Of a DNA stretch of 64,000 nt, positions 1 through 13,057 are shown in pieces (position 1 is the stretch's first letter; the number at the start of each line of letters is the position of its first letter). The notes under the pieces were generated by a model. It did no database searches, was not told the DNA's origin, and saw nothing but the letters and a program-made list of their open reading frames with translations. The stretch is from Scalesia atractyloides (lineage: Eukaryota > Streptophyta > Magnoliopsida > Asterales > Asteraceae). The stretch lies in NCBI GenBank assembly GCA_947069175.1, contig CAMTDV010000007.1, forward strand, positions 47,086,181 to 47,150,180. Direction: 5' to 3'. Position numbers and translations under genes: made by a program.

Positions 1-135
1 AGAGTTGTGAAAACCTTATAGCCATGAACCTTGACCAAAACGTTTCTTTTATAAAAACTTTGTAATAGATTGATTTCAAAGAGAACTCCATATGGTTTAT
101 ATCTTTAAGTTGAATTCATTGCGTGACATTGTTCA

Positions 136-231
136 AAACCATTTGTCCATGTTATAAACCATTTTTCCGTGTTATAAATCAATTGTTCGTGTCATAAACC
201 AATTGTCCATGTCATAAACAAATCATCCGGG
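136..231. repeat. 20-bp tandem repeat in LTR1
   Basis: Five imperfect 20-bp units of the form AAACCATTTGTCCATGTTAT follow one another, varying between CCATG and CCGTG and between TTATAA and TCATAA. Shorter versions lie at the matching places of LTR2 (near 6825-6900) and LTR3 (near 13620-13695), so the repeat belongs to the family LTR and varies in copy number. Confidence 0.75.
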
Positions 232-546
232 TTTTTAATTGTGAAAACTTTTGATCGTTCTTTAATGAACACATTCAAACATGTGTTGACTATACCACCA
301 AAAGGTATCTTTAATAGACCACCAAAGGGTCTCTTTAACTAGACTAACAAATCAAAAAATGATATGTTAATCGGAAACAGTTTCTGTCATTACCCAAACT
401 TCCACCAAATCCATGAACAGTCCGATAATGGGATTGTCAGTCCTATAGTACCATAACATACAACTGGTCGACTCGGCCAAACCTAATGAATGTCATTCAT
501 GTTATGGATAATGCATCAACAAGTTGTTCACATTATTGAAATCGTA

Positions 547-915
547 TTGTTTTTATATATAAACCATAGACATTTTTCTTGAAAAATTGAAAATGATTAA
601 GCACATATGGGTCACCCCAAAACATTTAAAAAAAGTAAAAGAGGGGAACTATGTACTCACTTTGAAAATCATTTTGTATATATAAACCGTGTATATTGTT
701 TTGATATCTTGAAAGTAATTATAGGCACATATGAATCACCCCAAAACATTTGCAAAACATAAAAGAGGGGAACTATGTACTCACTTTGAAAATCATGTTG
801 TTTATATAAACCATGTATATTGTTTTGAAATCTTGAAAATAAATATAGGCACATATGAATTACCCTAAAACATTTAGAAAATGTAAAAGAGGGGGCTATG
901 TACTCACTTGGGATT
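547..915. repeat. ~125-bp tandem triplication in LTR1
   Basis: Three consecutive units of roughly 125 bp each contain a TATATAAACC block, then GGCACATATGAATCACCC, AAAACATTT, AAAAGAGGGGAACTATG and TACTCACTTTGAAAATCA. The same triplication is present in LTR2 (about 7215-7575) and LTR3 (about 14005-14360), so it predates the array. It lies on the U5 side of the putative TATA box. No function can be read from the sequence. Confidence 0.75.
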
Positions 916-2479
916 GCGAGAGTGTTCTTGATCAACTGAATAAACAAAGCTCAAACGTGACCTAATGTGTTAGATAAATATGTTAGCGTGTCGGGACTAC
1001 AGGCGGGAGATCGGATAGAATGAAGTCTTATAAACCAAACGAGTGTTGGAACTCATGTAATATGGTTTAACAAACTTAACATTCTGATTTGGAAAGGATC
1101 CTAAGCGCTTTTAACCCATTATGACTCGTTAAGTTAGTTTACGCTACGTTAACGGGTCACTAGCGTAAACGTGTGATCGGATGATTAAACATGTTATAAA
1201 ATCAGTTTATATGTCAAAAATTTGGTTACATGTGTTTAAAATGGATTTATGCAAAAAAGGGCATTTTGGTCATTGTTTTTTAAGAACATAGAAGTAACTT
1301 ATCATAACACTAACCAAATGACGTGACCATAAGGTATAACCTCAGTAGGTTATTCAGTATACAACTGTGGTCACAAATATGTGTTTGGTCGGATCCTAAG
1401 ATCGACCAATCGAGTCGGATTCGAAAGTCAATGCGGTGGTCAAGACCGCTCAACTTACGACCCTAAATATGTACTGAACTAGAAGTGACGAGTTAGACAT
1501 GTCAAAATATGTCTAACTAAGTTTATAAAACTGATTTAGTATCAAACTTCCCGAAAATAGTTTCGTCGTAAAATGCACATCATGCGCATTTTTGACCGAC
1601 ACTTTGACTCGTCACCTCGACTAGTAAACGTGGCAATCAGAAGGTGAAATCGCTAGGGACTATAACCTTCGTGATTACGATCACGTTGCAAAGTCCAATT
1701 GAACTTTGACTAGACCAAATATGGTCAGAACCAAAAGTCAATCAGAAAGCCAAATTGTTCGACTTTTAGCTCAAAATAGCTAAAATAATGAAATAACTAG
1801 GAAGAGTACATACTCGTGTTGAAGAACACTTTCGGAACTCAAGATAGGAGGCTTCCAAAGGCTGGAAAAAACTCCAAGAAGGATAGAAAGAAGAACTTCA
1901 CACTTTGCTTTGAAGTGTTTAGAAGTGGTGTGAAAAAAATGGAAGAATCATGGAGTATTTATCGTATTTTAGGATTAAGGAGGTGATGACGAGTGTCCTC
2001 AAGTGTATTTTAGTGTCCTAACATGTGTCAACAACATAGTAAGTGTGGCAAAGTGAGTGCTAGGTGTCAAAAGTTGGAGATAGGTGGCAAACTTGGTGAA
2101 GAAGCAAAAATATTATTATTTTTTCTTGACATTTTTGGCCATTGGACTTGTATTTTTACTTCTTTGCCATTTTAACCCCTTTAACCAAATATTTAGGTTA
2201 TATAAAGGTGTTAAGACATGTGTAACTTGAATTATGCCTGAAAATGTTGTGGATGTCGGTTCGTTTGGTTGTACGGTTACGCGTTTGGCAAAAATGCGTA
2301 AAATGCTTTAACGAACACGAAAATGATCGAAATTGTGCAATGACTGACATTTTTGCATTCTCATCAATAAAATACAAGATTTTATTGAATATAAAAATAT
2401 TTGGAAATAAAACATAGGGTTTCATTAAATACGAAATTGTTTGTAATTGTGCAATGATTCAAAAGGCACAAATGTCACA

Positions 2480-2496
2480 GTCTCCCCTACTTTTGG
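2480..2496 (-). other. Polypurine tract, array unit 1
   Basis: On the minus strand this reads as a purine run ending AGTAGGGGAGAC, directly before the TG that starts the 3' LTR. This is the expected plus-strand priming site of an LTR retrotransposon. Confidence 0.8.
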
Positions 2497-2499
2497 AAA

Positions 2500-5400
2500 T
2501 TTTGTCTCGAAATTTAATTAGAGGAAACTTTGTGAAACAGGTGTGGATATTTCGCTTTCATCTTATCCTCTCATTCCCTTGTAAATTCTGGGCCACGTTT
2601 GGATTCCCAACAAACTTTAAGTATTGGTATACGTCTACGCTTGAGTTTCTTGACTTCACGATCCAATATCTCCATAGGTTTCTCGACAAAGTGCACAGTG
2701 TCATCAATGTGAATTTCATCGAGGGGAATATGGAGATTTATATCGACACAACACTTTTCAAATTGGACATGTGGAATGTTGGGTGAATATTCCTAAGTTC
2801 AAGAGGTAGCTCAAGTCGGTAGGCCACCTTTCTAATTCTCTCAACGATCTTGAATGGTCCAATATGTCATCGTGCAAGTTTTCTTTTCTTTCCAAATCTA
2901 GTCACACCTTTCCGAGCGGATACCTTGACAAGGATGTGATCACCAACTTGTAATACCAAGGGCTTGCGTCGTTTGTCCGCATAACTCTTTTGACGGCTTT
3001 AGCTGTCAGAAGGTTATCACGAATTTTCTTGACTTTGTCTGTTGTGTCGTGAATGAGTTTAGGTCCAGTGTGCTGAGCTTCACTGACCTCATTCCATCAG
3101 ACGGGTGAATGACATTTTCTACCGTATAGAGCTTCGAAAGGCGCCATATTGATGCAGGCGTGATAACTATTGTTGTAGGAGAATTCGACCAATGGTAGAT
3201 GCGAATCCCAACGACCACCAAAGTCGATCACACATGTTCTAAGCATATCCTCCAGTCCATCCGTTTGAGGATGATAAGCAGTGATCAGATTGAGTTTGGT
3301 TCCTATGGCAGATTGCATGGTCTTCCAAAAGTGAGATGAGAATCGAGCATCTCAATCGGATATGATGTTCAAAGGAACACCAATGCGAGATACAGTTTCA
3401 TCAACGTAGATCTTGGCGAGTTTGTCAGCAGATAGATCCTTACCAATTGCCAAAAAGTGTGCTGACTTTGTTAGGCGATCGATGATTAACCAAATGGTAT
3501 CATGACCTCTATGTGTGCGCGGTAGTTTAGTGATGAGATCCATCGGAATGTTCTCCCACTTCCATACCGGTATTTGTGGTTACTCAAGTAAACCATATGG
3601 GCGTTGATGTTCTGCCTTAACTTTAAGACAAGTTAGGCATTTAGACACATATAAGGCAATGTCCTTCTTCATACCCGGCCACCAATATTGGGTACGGAGA
3701 TCCTTATACATTTTGTCTGCACTAGGATGGATTGAATAACGAGACTTAGGAGCTTCATCCATCAATAAGGTGCAGAGATTGTCTTGACTAGGAATCCACA
3801 AACGGTTCTTGTAGTAGATAATCCATTGTCTTTTGTTTTGAGTTGAAGTTAAGATTTTGTGGCAGCTCATTTTTCAACAAGCTTTGAGTCACGCATGTAT
3901 GTTGCGCTTGAAGGATACGTGTCTGGATATCAGATTGAACTCGAACACAATGAAGTTTGACATGTTTCTTACGACTAAGCGCATCAGCCACAACATTCGC
4001 CTTACCAGGATGGTAGCGAATCCCGCAGTCGTAGTCGTTCAGAAGTTCGACCCAACGTCGTTATCTCATGTTTAGCTCCTTTTGATTGAATATGTGTTGG
4101 AGACTTTTGTGGTCAGTGAAAACCACACATATCGTACCGTAAAGGTAGTGTCTCCAAATTTTGATTGAAAAAACTACGGATCCTAACTCAATATCATGAG
4201 TTGTGAAGTTCTTCTCGTGGATTTTCAATTATCTTGACGCATAGGCTATGACTTTGTCTCTTTGTCTGAGATCACAACCAAGGCCTAGTTTTGATGCGTC
4301 ACAATAGACAACGAAATCGTCGTTGCCGTCGGGTAAAGATAAAATAGGAGCATCACAGAGTTTTTGTTTCAGTGTTTGAAAGGCTTCCTCTTGTTTAGGT
4401 CCCCACTCGAAAGGTTTATTCTTCTGAGTCAATGTGGTGAGGGGAACCTCGATATTTGAAAAGTTCACGATGAATCGTTGATATTATCCAGCAAGACCAA
4501 TAAATGAACGAACTTCGGTAGGAGTACTAGGTGTACTCCAATCCCTAATCACACAGATTTTGGCGGGATCTACAGGTATACCTTGTTCGTTAACAATGTA
4601 TCCCAAAAATTGAATTTCTTTTAGCCAAAATTTGCACTTGGAGAAATTGGCGTAAAGTTGTTCTTTCTCAGGAGTTCCATCGTTAGACGTAGATGTTGTT
4701 CGTGATCGGCTCGGGACTTAGAATAAATGAGGATGTCGTCGATGAACACAATAATGAACTTCCAGACCCTATTCATTAAGTCCATAAAGACGGCAGGAGC
4801 ATTCGTCAAACCAAAAGTCATGACAGTGAACTCGTAATGGTCGTATCGAGTGCGAAAAGCAGTCTTCGGAATATCTTCTTCGAGTACGAAGTTGATGATA
4901 CCTAGAACGCAGATCAATCTTTGAAAAGCAGGTCGCACCTTGTAGTTGATCAAAGAGATCATCAGTGCGAGGTAGGGGATATCGATTTTTTATTGTGAGT
5001 TTTTTGAGCTCACGATAGTCGATACACATAAGGAAGGATTCATCCTTCTTTTTCATGAATAGGACAGGAGCGCCACAAGGTGAAAAGCTCGGACGAATGA
5101 AACCCTTGCCTGAAAGTTCTTGGAGTTGCTTTGACAACTCTTGCATTTCAGACGGTGCAAGACGGTAAGTAGATTTGGCAATTGGATTGGCACCAGGTAC
5201 AAGGTCAATACGAAACTCAACTTGACGAATTGGTGGTAAACCAAGTAGCTCTTTAGGAAACACCTTAGGATATTCCCACACGGGGATGTCCTTAACAGTT
5301 TTATCCTTGCCTTTTTTCCTCTACGATATGTGCCAAGAAGGCTACATAATTTTTTGATAGGTACTTTTGGGCATGGGTACAAGTCATGAGTTTAAGGCTA

Positions 5401-5670
5401 GTAGAGGGTTTCTCTCCGTGAACTTCTAAGGTTTCGCCAGACGAAAGAGGCATACGAACAACCTTGTCGAAACAGATCACCTTATCATGGGGTTTGGTTA
5501 ACCAATCTATTACTATGATGATGCCAAAACCCCGAGTTGCATTGGTGTGAGGTCAATGGGAAAAAGGTGGTTATCCAGGTTCAATTGGCAACTACGAATG
5601 ACAAAGTCGAGCTCAAGGTGTTCACCACTAGCTATTTCCACCGTTAAGGGATTTCCTAGTTAGTACTAGG
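2500..5670 (-). pseudogene. Array unit 1: gypsy pol remnant (PR end, RT, RNase H, integrase, chromodomain)
   Basis: Domains read leftward: a protease tail near 5440-5670 (IDWLTKPHDKVICF), RT about 4480-5280 ([20 protein letters not shown]; catalytic [10 protein letters not shown] near 4740), RNase H about 3870-4470 (FVVYCDASKLGLG), integrase zinc finger and core about 3020-3870 ([21 protein letters not shown]), and a chromodomain-like end near 2500-2800. The reading frame changes repeatedly and stops interrupt it, so no product is possible. Gag and most of the protease are absent. Five residues are missing before the [10 protein letters not shown] block and nine in integrase after HPQTDG, removing the catalytic Glu. 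Both losses are shared with unit 2. The chromodomain points to the Tekay/Del-like chromoviruses, a clade call made by eye. Confidence 0.9.
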
Positions 5671-6245
5671 CATCCTTAGAAGAAAACATGAGGGATAATA
5701 TGTGAGATTGACATTGGATAATCAAGAGAGATGTTAAAAATATCGACGAAGTATAAGGATGGTGATCATTCGTTCGTTAGATAAAAGCAAACAAACGACA
5801 CACGGTGACTAGTCAAAGTAAATGGGTCTTTATAATGTATTGCGAAGACATGCTTTAGCCGATAAGTGGATACTCACCCCAAGAGTTCCCAGGCAAGAGT
5901 GACTGATCCGATAACGCAGATTTGTACGAACACTCTAGCCTTAGACAGAACACTCATGGTACAGGCATCCACCCTTCCAGATTGCACGTGTTCACATTAA
6001 TAAAACCCAAACTTTTACGGGATTTTGAAAACTTAGAAGGCTTTAAGCCAAAACAAATCATCTAAGGATAGATGATTGATTTTCAAAACGAATTTGTAAC
6101 TTGTGTCTTTGTTTTGGTAATCACCTAAGGATAGGTGATGGTATTGTTTTAAGAATCTAAACACAAGATAACTCGCATTAGGGTCCTAGGAAGGTTATAG
6201 TCTAGGTCGAAGCATTACTAATAACCTAATTCCGTATAACCATAA
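5671..6245 (-). other. Array unit 1: leader with gag deleted
   Basis: This stretch joins the primer site directly to a protease fragment. It resembles the untranslated leader of element C (57060-57160 shares the pattern of acidic tracts between ACACTCT and TACCCTTCCAG), and no gag capsid or zinc knuckle is present. No gene is seen. Confidence 0.7.
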
Positions 6246-6258
6246 GCTCTGATACCAA
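6246..6258 (-). other. Primer binding site, initiator-Met tRNA type
   Basis: The minus strand reads TTGGTATCAGAGC, complementary to the 3' end of plant initiator methionine tRNA. It sits six bases from the LTR2 edge (TG at 6265), as expected for reverse-transcription priming. Confidence 0.9.
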
Positions 6259-6264
6259 TCTTTC

Positions 6265-9200
6265 TGTAACACCCCGACCCCGTGAAACAACGAACCGCGG
6301 CGGAAACGTCGGGGAGTCATGTCACAGAACTATTATTTCACAACTCATGGAATTTAAAATTTTGTTTTATAAAGTTAGATGTTTACATTATCTTTAGATA
6401 AACAGAAACAACACATAAATAAATTGTCTTTCATGTTTTAAGTCACTAAGGCCCGCGTCGATTCCTACATGAAGCATGCATCATATTATCAAGCATTGAC
6501 TCCTGAAACATATGTGAAAAGAGAGTCAGCATAAAAATGCCGGCGAGTACATAGGTTTTGTGAGTGTGTCAAATTCGTGGCTTTTTATACATATTGCAAC
6601 ACCTCGTCCAACTACAAGAGTCGTTAAGTGAAACCTTGTATCAAAAGTGTTTGATATTGCAATACAATTAACTAACTAAAACAAATTGGTTAGAGTTGTG
6701 AAAACCTTAAAGCCATGAATCTTGACCAAAACGTTTCTTTTGTAAAAACCTTGTAATAGATTGATTCAAAAGAAAACTCCATATGGTTATATCTTTAAGT
6801 GAAAATCATTGCGTGAGATTATTCAAAACCATTTTTCCGTGTTATAAATCAATCGTCCATGTCATAAACCAATTGTCCATGTCCTAAACAAATAGTCCGT
6901 GTTTTTAATTGTGAAAACTTTTGATCGTTCTTTAATGAACACATTCAAACCTGTTTGACTATACCACCAAAGAGTATCTTTAATAGACCACCAAAAGGTC
7001 TCTTTAACTAGACTAACAAATCAACAAATGATTTGTTAATCAGAAACAGTTTCTGTCGTTACCCAAACTTCCACCAAATCCAGTGAACAGTCTGATAATG
7101 GGATTGTCAGTCCTATGGTACCATAACATACTACTGGTTGGCTCGGCCAAAGCTAATGAATGTCATTCGTGTTATGGATAACGCATCAACAAGTTGTTAA
7201 CATTATTGAAATCGTATTGTTTTTATATATAAACCATAGACATTTTTCTTTAAAACTTGAAAATTATTTAGCACATATAGGTCACCGCAAAACATTTGCA
7301 AAACGTAAAAGAGGGGAACTATGTACTCACTTTGAAAATCATTTTGTATATATAAACCGTGTATATTTTTTTTCAAATCTTGAAAATAATTAAAGGCACA
7401 TATGAGTCACCCTAAAACATTTGCAAAACATAAAAGAGAGGGAACTATGTACTCACTTTGAAAATCATTTTGTATATATAAACCATGTATATTATTTCAA
7501 AATCTTGAATATAAATATAGGCACATATGAATCACCCTAAAACATTTAGAAAATGTAAAAGAGGGGGCTATCTACTCACTTGGGATTGCGAGAGTGTTCT
7601 TGATCAACGGAATAAACAAAGCTCAAACGTGTCCTAATGTGTCATATAAATTTGTTAGCGTGTCGGGACTACAGACGGGAGATCGTATAGAATGAAGTCT
7701 TATTAACCAAACGAGTGTTGGAACTCATGTGATTTGGTTTAACAAACTTAACATTTTGATTTGGAAAGGATCCTAAGTGCTTTTGACCCATTATGACTCG
7801 TTAAGGTAGTTTATGCTACTTTAACGGGTCACTAGCGTAAACGCGTGATCGAATGATTAAACATGTCCTTTGATAAGTCTTAGATGCCCAAGCATGTTTG
7901 AAAATGTTATGAAATTAGTTTATATGTCAAAAATTTGGTTACATGTGTTTAAAATGGATTTATGCGAAAAAGAGCATTTGGTCATTGTTTTTTTAAGAAC
8001 ATAGAAGTAACTTATCATAACACTAACCAAACGACGTGACCATAAGGTATAATCTTAGTAGGTTATTCAGTATACAACTATGATCACAAATATGTGTTTG
8101 GTCGGATCCTAAGATCGACCAATCGGGTCGGATTCGGAAGTCAATGCGGTGGTCAAGACCGCTCGACTTACGACCCTAAATATGCACTGAACTAGAAGTG
8201 ATGACTTAGACATGTCAAAATATGTCTAACTAAGTTTAAAAAACTGATTTAGTATCAAAACTTCCCGAAAATAGTTTCGTCGTAAAATGCACATCATGCG
8301 CATTTTTGACCGAAACTTTGACTCGTCACTTCGACTAGTAAACGTGGCAATCAGAAGGTGAAATCACTAGGGACTATAACATTCGAGATTACGATCACGT
8401 TGCAAAGTCCAATTAAACTTTGACTTGACCAAATATGGTCAGAACCAAAAGTCAATCAGAAAGCCAAATTGTTCGACTTTTAGCTCAAAATAGCTAAAAT
8501 AATGAAATAACTAGGAAGAGTACATACTCGTGTTGAAGAACACTTTCGGAACTCAAGATAGGAGGCTTCCAAAGGCTGGAAAAAACTCCAAGAAGAATAG
8601 AAAGAGTACTTACTTGTGTTGAAGAACACTTCCGGAACTCAAGATAGGAGGCTTCCAAAGGCTGGAAACAAGTTCCAAGAAGGATAGAAAGAAGAACTTC
8701 ACACTCTTCTTTGAAGTGGTGTGAAAAAATGGAAGAATTATGGGGTATTTATAGTATTTTAGGATTAAGAGGTGATGACAAGTGTTCCACAAGTGTGGAT
8801 TAGTGTCCTAACATGTGTCAACACCATATTAAGTGTGGCAAAGTGAGTGCTAGGTGTCAAAAGTTGAAGATAGGTGGCAAACTTGGTGAAGAAGCAAAAA
8901 TATTTATTATTTTTTTTTGACATTTTTGGCCCTTGGACTTGTATTTTCACTTCTTTGCTATTTTAACCCCTTTAACCTAATATTTAGATTATATAAAGGT
9001 GTTAAGACATGTGTAACTTGGATTATGCCTAAAAATGTTGTGGATGTCAGTTCGTTCGGTTGTACGGTTACGCGTTTGGCAAAAATGCGTAAAACGCTTT
9101 AACGAACACGAAAATGATCGAAATTGTGCAACGATTGACATTTTTGCATTCTCATCAATAAAATACAAGATTTTATTGAATACAAAAAAATTTGAAGTAA

Positions 9201-9269
9201 AACACAGGGTTTCATTGAATACGAAATTGTTTATAATTGTGCAATGATTGAAAATGTACAAATGTCACA
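6265..9269 (-). mobile_element. Array A, LTR2 (complete, shared by both units)
   Basis: A complete 3,005-bp LTR. In plus orientation it opens TGTAACACCCCGACC and closes AAATGTCACA. It is flanked by a primer site on the left and a polypurine tract on the right, so it acts as the 5' LTR of unit 1 and the 3' LTR of unit 2. Only one LTR separates two internal regions, which is the signature of unequal recombination between LTRs rather than two separate insertions. It carries the 20-bp and ~125-bp repeats also seen in LTR1. Confidence 0.92.
8746..8757 (-). promoter_or_regulatory. Putative LTR TATA box (array A family)
   Basis: The minus strand reads ACTATAAATACC, a good plant TATA box, about 500 bp into the LTR from its transcriptional 5' end. 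It is the best core-promoter candidate on the correct strand. LTR1 has a base change within it and LTR3 lacks it through a deletion. Assignment rests on motif and position only. Confidence 0.5.
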
Positions 9270-9286
9270 GTCTCCCATACTTTTGG
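9270..9286 (-). other. Polypurine tract, array unit 2
   Basis: This is the counterpart of the tract at 2480, but the G run is interrupted (minus strand AGTATGGGAGAC), a change that could weaken plus-strand priming. Confidence 0.7.
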
Positions 9287-9289
9287 AAA

Positions 9290-12200
9290 TTTCGTCCCGA
9301 AATTTAATTAGATGAAACTTTGTGAAACAGATGTGGATAGTTCGCTTTCATCTTATCCTCTTGTTTCGAAGTAAATTCTGGGCACGTTTAGATTCCCAAC
9401 GAACTTTAAGTATCGGTATACGTCTACGCTTGAGTTTCTTGATTTCACGGTCCAATATCTCCACAGGTTTCTCGACAAAGTGCATAGTGTCTTCAACGTG
9501 AATTTCATTGAGGGGAATGTGGAGGCTTATATTGGCTAAACACTTTTTCAAATTGGACACATGGAATGTTGGGTGAATATTCCCAAGTTCAGGAGGTAGC
9601 TTAAGTCGGTAGGCCACCTTTCTGATTCTCTCAACGATCTTGAATGGTCCAATATATCGTGGTGCAAGTTTTCATTTCTTTCCAAATCTAATCACACCTT
9701 TCCAAGGAGATACCTTGACAAGGACGTGATCACAAACTTGGAATTCCAAGGGCTTGCGCCGTTTGTCCGCATAACTCTTTTGACGGCTTCTAGCTGTTAG
9801 AAGGTTATCGCGAATTTTCTTTACTTTGTCTGTTGTGTCGTGAATGAGTTCAAGTCCAGTGTGCTGAGCTTCACTGACCTCATTCCAGCATACAGGTAAA
9901 CGACACTTTCGACCGTATAGAGCTTCGAAAGGCGCCATATTGATGCTGGCGTGATAACTGTTGTTGTAGGAGAATTCGACCAATGGTAGATGCGAATCCC
10001 AACGACCACCAAATTCGATCACAAATGTTATAAGCATATCCTCCGGTCCATCCGTTTGAGGATGATAAGCAGTGATTAGATTTGGTTTGGTTCCTATGGC
10101 AGATTGCATGGTCTTCCAAAAGTGAGATGAGAATCGAGCATCTCGATCGGACATGATGTTCAAAGGAACACCATGACGAGATACAATTTCATCAACGTAG
10201 ATCTTGGCGAGTTTGTCAACAGATATATCCTTACCAATTGTCAAAAAGTGTGTTGACTTTGTTAGGCGATCGATGATTAACCAAATGGCATCATGACCTA
10301 TAGGTGTGCGCGGTAGTTTAATGACAAGATCCATCGCAATGTTCTCCCACTTCCACACCGGTATTTGTGGTTGCTCAAGTAAACCATATGGGCGTTGATG
10401 TTCTGCCTTAACTTTAAGACAAGTTAGGCATTTAGACATATATAAGGCAATGTCCTTATTCATACCCGGCCACCAATACTGGGTACGGAGATCCTTATAC
10501 ATTTTGTCTGCACTAGGATGGATTGAATAACGAGACTTACGAGCTTCATCCATCAATAAGGTGCGGAGATTGTCTTAACTAGGAATCCACAAAAGGTTCT
10601 TGTAGTAGAGTAATCCGTTGTCTTTTGTTTCGAGTTGAAGTTCAAGATTTTGTGGCAGCTCATTTTTCAACAAGCTTTGGGTCACACATGTATGTTGTGC
10701 TTGAAGGATACGTGTCTGGATATCAGATTGAACTTGAACACAATGAAGTTTGACACATTCCTTATGACTAAGCGCATTAGCCATAACATTCGCCTTACGA
10801 GGATGGTAGCGAATCTCGCAGTCATAGTCGTTCAGAAGTTCGACCCAGCGTCGTTATCTCATGTTTAGCTCCTTTTGATTGAATATGTGTTGGAGACTTT
10901 TGTCGTCAGTGAAAACCACACATTTCGTACCGTAAAGGTAGTGTCTCCAAATTTTGATTGCAAAAACTACGGCTCCTAACTCAATATCATGAGTTGTGAA
11001 GTTCTTCTCGTGGTTTTTCAATTATCTTGACGCATAGGCTATGACTTTGTCTCTTTGCATGAGAACACAACCAAGGCCTAGGTTTGATGCGTCACAATAG
11101 ACAACGAAATCGTCATTGCCGTCGGGTAAAGATAAAACAGGAGCATCACAGAGTTTTTTTTTCAGTGTTTGAAAGGCTTCCTCTTGTTTAGGTCCCCACT
11201 CGAAAGGTTTATTCTTCTGAGTCAAAGTGGTGAGGCGAACCGCGATCTTTGAAAAGTTCGTAATGAATCGTCGATATTATCCAGCAAGACCACTAAATGA
11301 AAGAACTTCGGTAGGAGTACTAGGTGTACTCCAATCCCTAATCGCACTGATTTTGGCGGGATATACAGGTATACCTTGTTTGTTAACAATGTATCCCAAG
11401 AATTGAATTTCTTTTAGACAAAATTCACACTTGGAGAAATTGGCGTAAAGTTGTTCTTTCTTCAGGAGTTCCATCGTTAGACGGAGGTATTGTTCGTGAT
11501 CGGCTCGAGACTTAGAATAAATGAGGATGTCGTCGATGAACACAATAATGAACTTACAGACCCTACTCATTAAGTCCATAAAGAAGGCAGGAGCATTCGT
11601 CAAACCAAAAGGCATGACAGTGAACTCGTAATGGTTGTAACGAGTGCGCAAAGCAGTCTTCGGAATATCTTCTTCGAGTACGAAGTTGATGATACCTATA
11701 ACGCAGATTAATCTTTGAAAAGCAGGTCGCACCTTGTAGTTGATCAAAGAGATCATCAATACGAGGTAGGGGATATCAATTTTTCATTGTGAGTTTTTTG
11801 AGCTCACGATAATCGATACACATACGGAAGGATTCATCCTTCTTTTTCACGAATAGGACAGGAGCGCCACAAGGTGAAAAGCTCGGAGGAATGAAACCCT
11901 TGTCTGAAAGTTCTTGGAGTTGCTTTGACAACTCTTGCATTTCAGACGGTGCAAGACGGTAAGTAGATTTGGCAATTGGATTGGCACCAGGTACAAGGTC
12001 AATACGAAACTCAACTTGACGAATTGGGGGTAAACCAAGTAGCTCTTTAGGAAACACCTTAGGATATTCCCAATGGGGATGTCCTTAACAGTTTTATCCT
12101 TGCCTTTTTTCCTCTACGATATGTGCCAAGAAGGCTACATAATTGTTTCATAGGTACTTTTGGGCATGGGTACAAGTAATGAGTTTAAGGCTAGTAGAGG

Positions 12201-12470
12201 GTTTCTCTCCGTGAACTTCTAAGGTTTCGCCAGACGAAAGAGGCATACGAACAACCTTGTCGAAACAGATCACCTTAGCATGGTGTTTGGTTAACCAATC
12301 TATTACTATGATGATGCCAAAACCCCGAGTTGCATTGGTGTGAGGTCAATGGGAAAAAGGTGGTTATCCAGGTTCAATTGGCAACTACGAATGACAAAGT
12401 CGAGCTCAAGGTGTTCACCACTAGCTATTTCCACCATTAAGGGATTTCCTAGTTTAGTACTAGGCATCCT
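9290..12470 (-). pseudogene. Array unit 2: gypsy pol remnant (PR end, RT, RNase H, integrase, chromodomain)
   Basis: The same domain order and deletions as unit 1. RT N-half lies at 11776-12057, RT core at 11277-11759 ([24 protein letters not shown]), RNase H at about 10800-11225 ([20 protein letters not shown]), and a 294-residue open integrase at 9672-10556 (H2C2 finger with YSIHPSAD and CLTCLKV, first Asp in DLVIKLPRT, second in ISDRDARF-like sequence). A chromodomain-like tail is at 9348-9617 ([16 protein letters not shown]). After HPQTDG the sequence jumps to EDML, skipping the QSERTIQTL segment seen in element C, so the DDE glutamate is gone. Gag is absent. It is better preserved than unit 1 but still interrupted. 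Confidence 0.92.
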
Positions 12471-13038
12471 TTGAAGAAAACATGAGGGATAATATGTGAG
12501 ATTGACATTGGATAATCAAGAGAGATGTTAAAAATATCGACGAAGTATAAGGATGGTGATCATTCGTTCGTTACATAAAAGCAAACAAACGACACACGGT
12601 GACTAATCAAAGTAAATGGGTCTTTAAAATGTATTGCGAAGACATGCTTTAGCCTATAAGTGGATACTCACCCCAAGAGTTCCCAGGCAAGAGTGACTGA
12701 TCCGATAACGCGGATTTGTACGAACACTCTAGCCTTAGACAGAACACTCATGGTACAGGCATCCACCCTTCCAGATTGCACGTGTTCACATTAATAAAAC
12801 CCAAACTTTTACGGGATTTTGAAAACTTAGAAGGCTTTAAGCAAAACAAATCATCTAAGGATAGATGATTGATTTTCAAAACGAATTTGTAACTTGTGTC
12901 TTTGTTTTGGTAATCACCTAATGATAGGTGATGGTATTGTTTTAAGAATCTAAACACAAGATAACTCGCATTAGGGTCCTAGGAAGGTTATAGTCTAGGT
13001 CGAAGCATTACTAATAACCTAATTTCGTATAACCATAA
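12471..13038 (-). other. Array unit 2: leader with gag deleted
   Basis: Nearly identical to 5671-6245. It carries leader-type sequence only, with the protease remnant following at once, so the gag deletion endpoint is shared by both units. Confidence 0.7.
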
Positions 13039-13051
13039 GCTCTGATACCAA
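13039..13051 (-). other. Primer binding site, initiator-Met tRNA type
   Basis: TTGGTATCAGAGC on the minus strand, six bases inside the edge of LTR3, matching the site at 6246-6258. Confidence 0.9.
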
Positions 13052-13057
13052 TCTTTC

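Larger units (their letters stand above)
1..2479 (-). mobile_element. Array A, LTR1 (3' LTR, truncated by window edge)
   Basis: This is the 3' LTR, in element sense, of the first unit of a gypsy array. The window opens inside it: base 1 corresponds to about 6692 in the next LTR, and the two can be followed side by side to their ends. The inner border is the TGTGACATTT start (minus strand) at 2479, directly beside a polypurine tract. No protein is encoded, and the short reading frames here are not conserved between copies. The TATA-like site of LTR2 (8746-8757) is altered here, where the plus strand reads TATTTATCGTATTTT near 1957. The left end and target duplication are outside the window. 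Confidence 0.9.
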
